From positions 466,143-530,142 of the forward strand of contig NW_001865066.1 in NCBI RefSeq assembly GCF_000002865.3: a stretch of DNA of 64,000 bases, in the 5' to 3' direction. A model generated the notes under the pieces. The model saw only the letters and a program-made list of their open reading frames with translations, was not told where the DNA came from and made no database searches. The DNA comes from Monosiga brevicollis MX1. Its lineage: Eukaryota > Opisthokonta > Choanoflagellata > Craspedida > Salpingoecidae. Shown piece by piece: positions 59,452-64,000 of this stretch. How positions within the stretch are numbered: the first letter of the stretch is position 1; the number at the start of each line of letters is the position of its first letter. The translations under genes and the position numbers were made by a program.

Positions 59452-59704
59452 ATGAGCGAGAACGGTGACTCGCCTTCGCCAGCCCCGTCTTCCAGTGCCT
59501 CTGGTGCCAACCCCGCAGCAGCCACTGCGCTCGTGGACCAACTTCGCCAGTTTATCCACCAAACGGCGCCTGCTCTTCTTGACATTGATGATGCCCTTCT
59601 GCAGCCCGCCCTGGCCTCTGCCAGTGAAGATCTTTTCAAGTACGCACTGCCAGCTGAATAATCCCAGCTCAGTGGGCACATCCGTGTCAAGCCAACGAGT
59701 TGCT

Positions 59705-59739
<35 letters not shown>

Positions 59740-62700
59740 CTTTCATCATTTTTTGAGCTTTGTTTTTCAAAACTCCTCCTGACCTTGACCGTCATTTTAC
59801 CCTGCCCCCCTCTCTCTCTGCGATTGTCCGGCCCACAGATTTTGTGAAGGCTCTGATCACTCGCAAGCGCTGCTTACCGTGAGCGCGCTCTCGCGTGAAG
59901 AACACGACGAACAAGGTCCGACTGCATGTCCAGCTCTCGCCGTTCTGGGATTGGATTGCTGGTTTACACTTCATTATTGCCCTTGCATGTCTATTCCTTC
60001 CTCTTCACACCATAGATGTGGCACAGGCCATTACTGTTCAAACTGTGGTCGATGTCGCACTGGGTGTAAGTCCAGTGTCTCTTTTGAGGCAGGCACCTTC
60101 CTCGTACATGAGCCTGGCTTTGAGTTGCCTTTTTCTGTGTCCTGCAAAGGACCGTCTTCCGCGTGTTCTCACCTTGTGTGGCCCTCGCTTCTCCATTGAA
60201 TGCTCACAACATGTACTTTAGGCTGGCACACTCACGCCCAAGCATCGCGGCTTGTTGTTGCTCAAGGCAACGGGCATTTTGGACCCTGAGCTGTCCTTGA
60301 TGAGCCAGCTGCGTGTTGTGACCATCCTTCCTGGTTCGACAAACCGTTGCCGACCCTTCCCAACACTGTGTACCCATGCCCATCACCTTTTCAAGCCTCA
60401 ATATGAATCATGTTGTGCGCTCCCCCCGTTGCATTGGCTGAGCTTAGACCAGCCCTACGCCAACCTCCAGTCAATTCTTCAGCAGGGCTTTAATCCTTAC
60501 ATCGATGCCATCGTACAGGCACAGCAAGCCGGTGCCAAATCGGGTACGTGGTGTGGCACCATCCTTGCGACCCGTTTTCCACCGTGCCACGCGAGTTAAA
60601 GCCTCTGAAATCCTGAATAAAAATCCCTTACTTCAGATCCTCCACGCTTGTCCTCACCTCTGTGTCTGCTACATCTCTCCTCCTTCTAGCCGTGCGCTCA
60701 TTGCACCGTGCCCTGCAAGAGGTATCTGCCTCCCTCAGTGAGTTGCAAGATGATGTTGAGGTTCCTCGCATCGAGCTCCAACCACATCCCATTATCATGG
60801 AGGTCATCAACAAAGCCAATGCTGAGAATCGCAAGCCTGTCGTCTCAGATTTGGGCAATAAGTGCGAACACCGCCATGGTCGCTTTCTACGTCCCTCTTC
60901 CCCAAATCATAGCCTGAATCCCNNNNNNNNNNNNNNNNNNNNNNNNNNNNNNNNNNNNNNNNNNNNNNNNNNNNNNNNNNNNNNNNNNNNNNNNNNNNNN
61001 NNNNNNNNNNNNNNNNNNNNNNNNNNNNNNNNNNNNNNNNNNNNNNNNNNNNNNNNNNNNNNNNNNNAATCCCCCCCCCCCCCCCCCCTTCCGCCGTGAC
61101 CCAAGGTTTACCAATGTGTGTGCGCCGCCTTTCACTTCTAGAGCCGATGACCCCACCTTTTTGGACGAGCTACAGCGCGTCATCCAACGTTGGGTTCATG
61201 ACATGCAAAAAGTATGCTGACGTCTAGTGTCTTTCCGACCCCCTGCGCGCGCGCCCTCCCCCCGCTGTTTTCGTTTTTGTTTTGTTTTTTCCGTCGTTGC
61301 TCATTACCTGTTTACTGGCCTGATGGCTGTGGCCTTGTTTTGTATCCTCAGATCACTCACCTGCAGCGTGATTGCTCAACGGGATCGGCCCTTCAAGAAG
61401 TGAGCTTTTGGCTCAACTTGGACCAAGCTTTGCAAGAGCTTCATGCGCAGCGCGAATCGGTCATGGTTGGCTTTACCTTGGAAGTCCTCAAGCATGCCCG
61501 CCGCTTTCATGCCACTGTCAGCTTTGATTCAGACATTGGCTTGAACAAGGCTTTGGAGACCACCAGCGATTATAGCTCCCTCATGCGCGGCCTCAACCAT
61601 CCCCTCAGCTTTCTTATGCGCTCGACCGATCTCGACGCCATTTACAAGGCCATCTTTGAGATCTTTGCCAACCTCCGCAAGCTGCGCAAGTCACAGTATC
61701 CCGTTGCACGCGCCGTTCAGTTTGTGCAGGCCATCTCGCGGGATCTCTCCAATCGCACCCGCATCATCCTGCAAAGTCGTGACCTTCTTCGCATGGCCTA
61801 CGACGACTTTATGCGCGTCCTCGACCACTGCTTCAAGATTTTCAAGCGATGGGACGAGGAGATTGAACAAATCCGCACCATGTTCCGCGACAAGCTCAAA
61901 AGTCGCCGCGATAGCTCCCTCAAGACGCTGCGCAAGGTCGAGTCCCATCATGAGGGTCTACAGCAGCGCATCAAGGACCTCAGCCGCTTCCGTCAACAGC
62001 ACGAACAGCTTCTGTCTGTTATTTTGCGCGTCTTAAAGCCCACGGCCATACAGCGCGCGGGCGCCGAAAGTGATCAAGAGGATCGCTTCGCGCTTTCGGA
62101 GGTCAACGCAGCCTATGATGCCATTACTCGCTTCGAGCCTCTGGATCTCAGTGAGACGGGCACGCACGAGTGGAACGCTGCGATGGGCGATTACCAAGTG
62201 CGCATCGAGCAAGTGGAGAAACGTATCGCATTGCGAATGCGTGATCAGCTGGGCGTGGCGCGCTCCGCCAACGACATGTTCCGCATCCTTGGACGTTTTG
62301 AGGTGCTCTTCAACCGACCCAGCGTACGCGAGGCTGTGTCCGATTTCCGTTCTCGGCTCCTGGCTCGCGTGTCTGAGGATATTGCCAAGCTCAAAGCCAT
62401 CCATGAGGTGCGCTACATCAATACCAACAATTTCACCATGTCTCTTGTGCGTGACATTCCGGCCGTCTCGGGTCGTGTCATCTGGTCCCGACAGCTTGAT
62501 CGCCAGGTTGAGTTTTATCTGAAGCGCCTAGAGCAGGTCTTCAGTCACCACTGGAACGCCAGCGAGGATGGCCGGCAACTTAAACAAGTCGCCGATGCCT
62601 TTCGCGAGGAACTCGATGCTGATGCCATCATCCAGGAGTGGGCCCGCGAGACGGAATCGAGGAATATGGACCCTGGGCGCAGTGCCCTCACCATTTTCAA

Positions 62701-64000
62701 GAAGGAGGACCAAACCTTCGAGCTCCGTGTGGACTTTCCCGAAGCTGCTCTGAACATGATCCGCGAGGTGCGCGTACTCCGCAGCCTCAACTATCGCCTG
62801 CCCCTCAAGCTGACTTCTAAGATGATCAGCCGCCAGGGATTCTCGGGCCTCAGCTCGCTACTCGCCACTAACCTCAAAACGTACAAGCGTGTCATCGCCG
62901 TCATTGAGGCCAACCCCACAATTCAACCTCTCCTGGCCCGCCAGCACGAGGAATTGCATACCCAAATCTCTGGCCTCTTGGCCGTCTCCTGGGAGCACTT
63001 CAAGGTCGAGGCAGCCATCAAAGACTTTTGTTCAAACGTGCTCATTTTCCAGGACAAGGTGAATATGGCACTTGACATTGCGGAGCAGCTGGAGAAGCTG
63101 GTGCAGAGCGTTGCTACCTCGGAATATCGTAGCAACGTTTTGCTCAAAATCATCGAGCGAATGCAACACCTCATCGAGGAGCTGCAGAAGCGCGGCTACG
63201 TGAACCTCAACGACTGGCTGGCCCGCTTGGAGGACCGCCTTGAACAACAGCTCGCCAATGTTCTCGCCACTGCCTTGCGTGAATGGTGTGTGGCTCTGCG
63301 CGAGTATGATCATGAAGCCCTGGCTCGGGGACCTCGCGCTCGCCGTGGTAGCAAGGCCCCGCGCCGCATCATTGCCCCAATCCTGCTCGAGATTGCCATG
63401 TACCAGGAGAAGTTGCGCATCGAGCCGCCACCCCAACACACGCGTGCCGCGCTGCTGCGTCAACTACAGAAGCATGTGGCCGTGGTCACCACGCTGCCCC
63501 GCGTGCGCTCGACAGACGATGAAGTAGCCGTGACTGCTGCCATGGGCGTTGTGGCCCCCTCTCTTGGCGAGCGAACGTACTGCGGCTTGCTCACCAAGCT
63601 CCCCAACGGCAACCGCGACTTGGCAGACACTTATCGTACCATCGATCAAACCGTCATGGCCGTGGACGAGTACATGCAGGTCTGGCTGCAATATCAAGCG
63701 CTGTGGGACATGTCGACCGAAGATATCGAGAACGAGCTTGGGGACGATATTGCTCTCTGGAACGAACTCCTTGTCGACCTTCGCAACGCTCGCCGCACGT
63801 TTGATACTGCCGAGACGAGCAAGTTCATTGGGCCCGTCGAGGTGGACTACGGCCAAGTTTTGACGCGCGTCAATATGAAGTATGAGGCTCTGCACCGCGA
63901 AATGCTCGCCAAGTTTGGCTCCAAGATTGGCGGTCGCATGAATGAGTTTTTCAGCACCATCCAGCGCACGCGACAGACCCTCGAGGGCATGGGCATTGAC
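59452..64000 (+). CDS. DYNC1H1: Cytoplasmic dynein 1 heavy chain, N-terminal tail (3' end outside window)
   Basis: The motor subunit for minus-end-directed transport; only the dimerisation and cargo-binding tail is in view. Start MSENGDSPSPAPSSSASGAN at 59452. Short 5' exons: 59452 to about 59640, 59839-59920 and 60016-60069 (VAQAITVQTVVDVALG). Then 60223 on (GTLTPKHRGLLLLKATGILD), further exons broken by a gap at 60923-61067, 61140-61212 (FLDELQRVIQRWVHDMQK) and a long exon from about 61353 to the edge. The DHC_N1 region is clear: LQRDCSTGSALQEVSFWLNL, AQRESVMVGFTLEVLKHARR, RYINTNNFTMSLVRDIPAVS, IWSRQLDRQVEFYLKRLEQV, TIFKKEDQTFELRVDFPEAA and VRVLRSLNYRLPLKL. The RVDFPEAALNMIREV block distinguishes cytoplasmic dynein 1 from axonemal chains. 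A poly-T run (59707-59739) sits in the first intron. Confidence 0.88.
59707..59739 (+). repeat. Poly-T run in first dynein intron
   Basis: About 33 T, upstream of the acceptor of exon 2 of the dynein heavy chain gene. Confidence 0.95.
60923..61067. other. Assembly gap (N run) before a poly-C tract
   Basis: 145 unspecified bases followed by a poly-C run (61071-61088). It falls inside the dynein gene, apparently in or next to an intron before the ADDPTFLDELQR exon. Confidence 1.

Overview
The window reads as nuclear DNA from a unicellular relative of animals, most likely a choanoflagellate such as Monosiga brevicollis. That placement is inferred from gene content and style and was not tested by a search. 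Genes are dense, lie on both strands and are split by many short GT-AG introns of roughly 50-700 bp. Simple-sequence tracts (CA, GA, CT, poly-A/T) fill introns and intergenic DNA. Several genes have animal-type orthologues (PICH/ERCC6L, FUBP, XPNPEP1, a CaaX-ended inositol 5-phosphatase, the cytoplasmic dynein heavy-chain tail). Others are metabolic genes of fungal, plant or bacterial character. There are three assembly gaps (3493-4309, 35031-35080, 60923-61067).

Layout. 1-2110 (-): a uroporphyrinogen decarboxylase that reads in frame into hydroxymethylbilane synthase. 2934-3492 (-): a lysine-methyltransferase-like protein cut by a gap. 4511-8014 (+): a thioredoxin plus zeta-toxin-type P-loop kinase protein resembling plant NADKc. 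8615-11339 (-): a receptor-like membrane protein with Cys-rich repeats, a poly-Thr stalk and an NPxY tail. 12368-15710 (-): a nine-exon gene for signal peptide, ectodomain, one TM helix, ankyrin repeats and a C-terminal leucine zipper. 15711-17784: repeats. 17785-21812 (+): Xaa-Pro aminopeptidase. 22104-25567 (-): 2-keto-3-deoxygluconate kinase fused to KDPG aldolase. About 25900-28658 (-): fungal-type cysteine synthase. 28659-33395: gene-poor and repeat-rich. 33396-35493 (+): an unrecognised gene. 35993-39380 (-): F-box/LRR protein, divergent from PICH at 39963-44937 (+). 45438-46657 (+): TatD nuclease. 46877-50177 (-): inositol 5-phosphatase. 51098-52666 (-): GT4 glycosyltransferase. 52905-53440: GA tract. 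53647-54467 (-): weak small gene. 55176-58477 (+): four-KH FUBP-like protein. 59452-64000 (+): dynein heavy chain, cut by the window edge.

The standout theme is domain fusion. Two consecutive or near-consecutive enzymes of a pathway are joined twice (UROD-HMBS in heme synthesis; KDG kinase-KDPG aldolase in the lower Entner-Doudoroff/uronate route). A redox domain is joined to a zeta-type kinase. A Notch-like TM plus ankyrin layout ends in a bZIP-like domain. For the last gene, and for the thioredoxin-zeta gene, every intron I placed by hand is GT-AG and every exon phase matches the next. I take that as strong evidence that each is one gene. Otherwise the loci are ordinary eukaryotic housekeeping and signalling genes; I saw no operon, CRISPR, transposon or convincing RNA gene.
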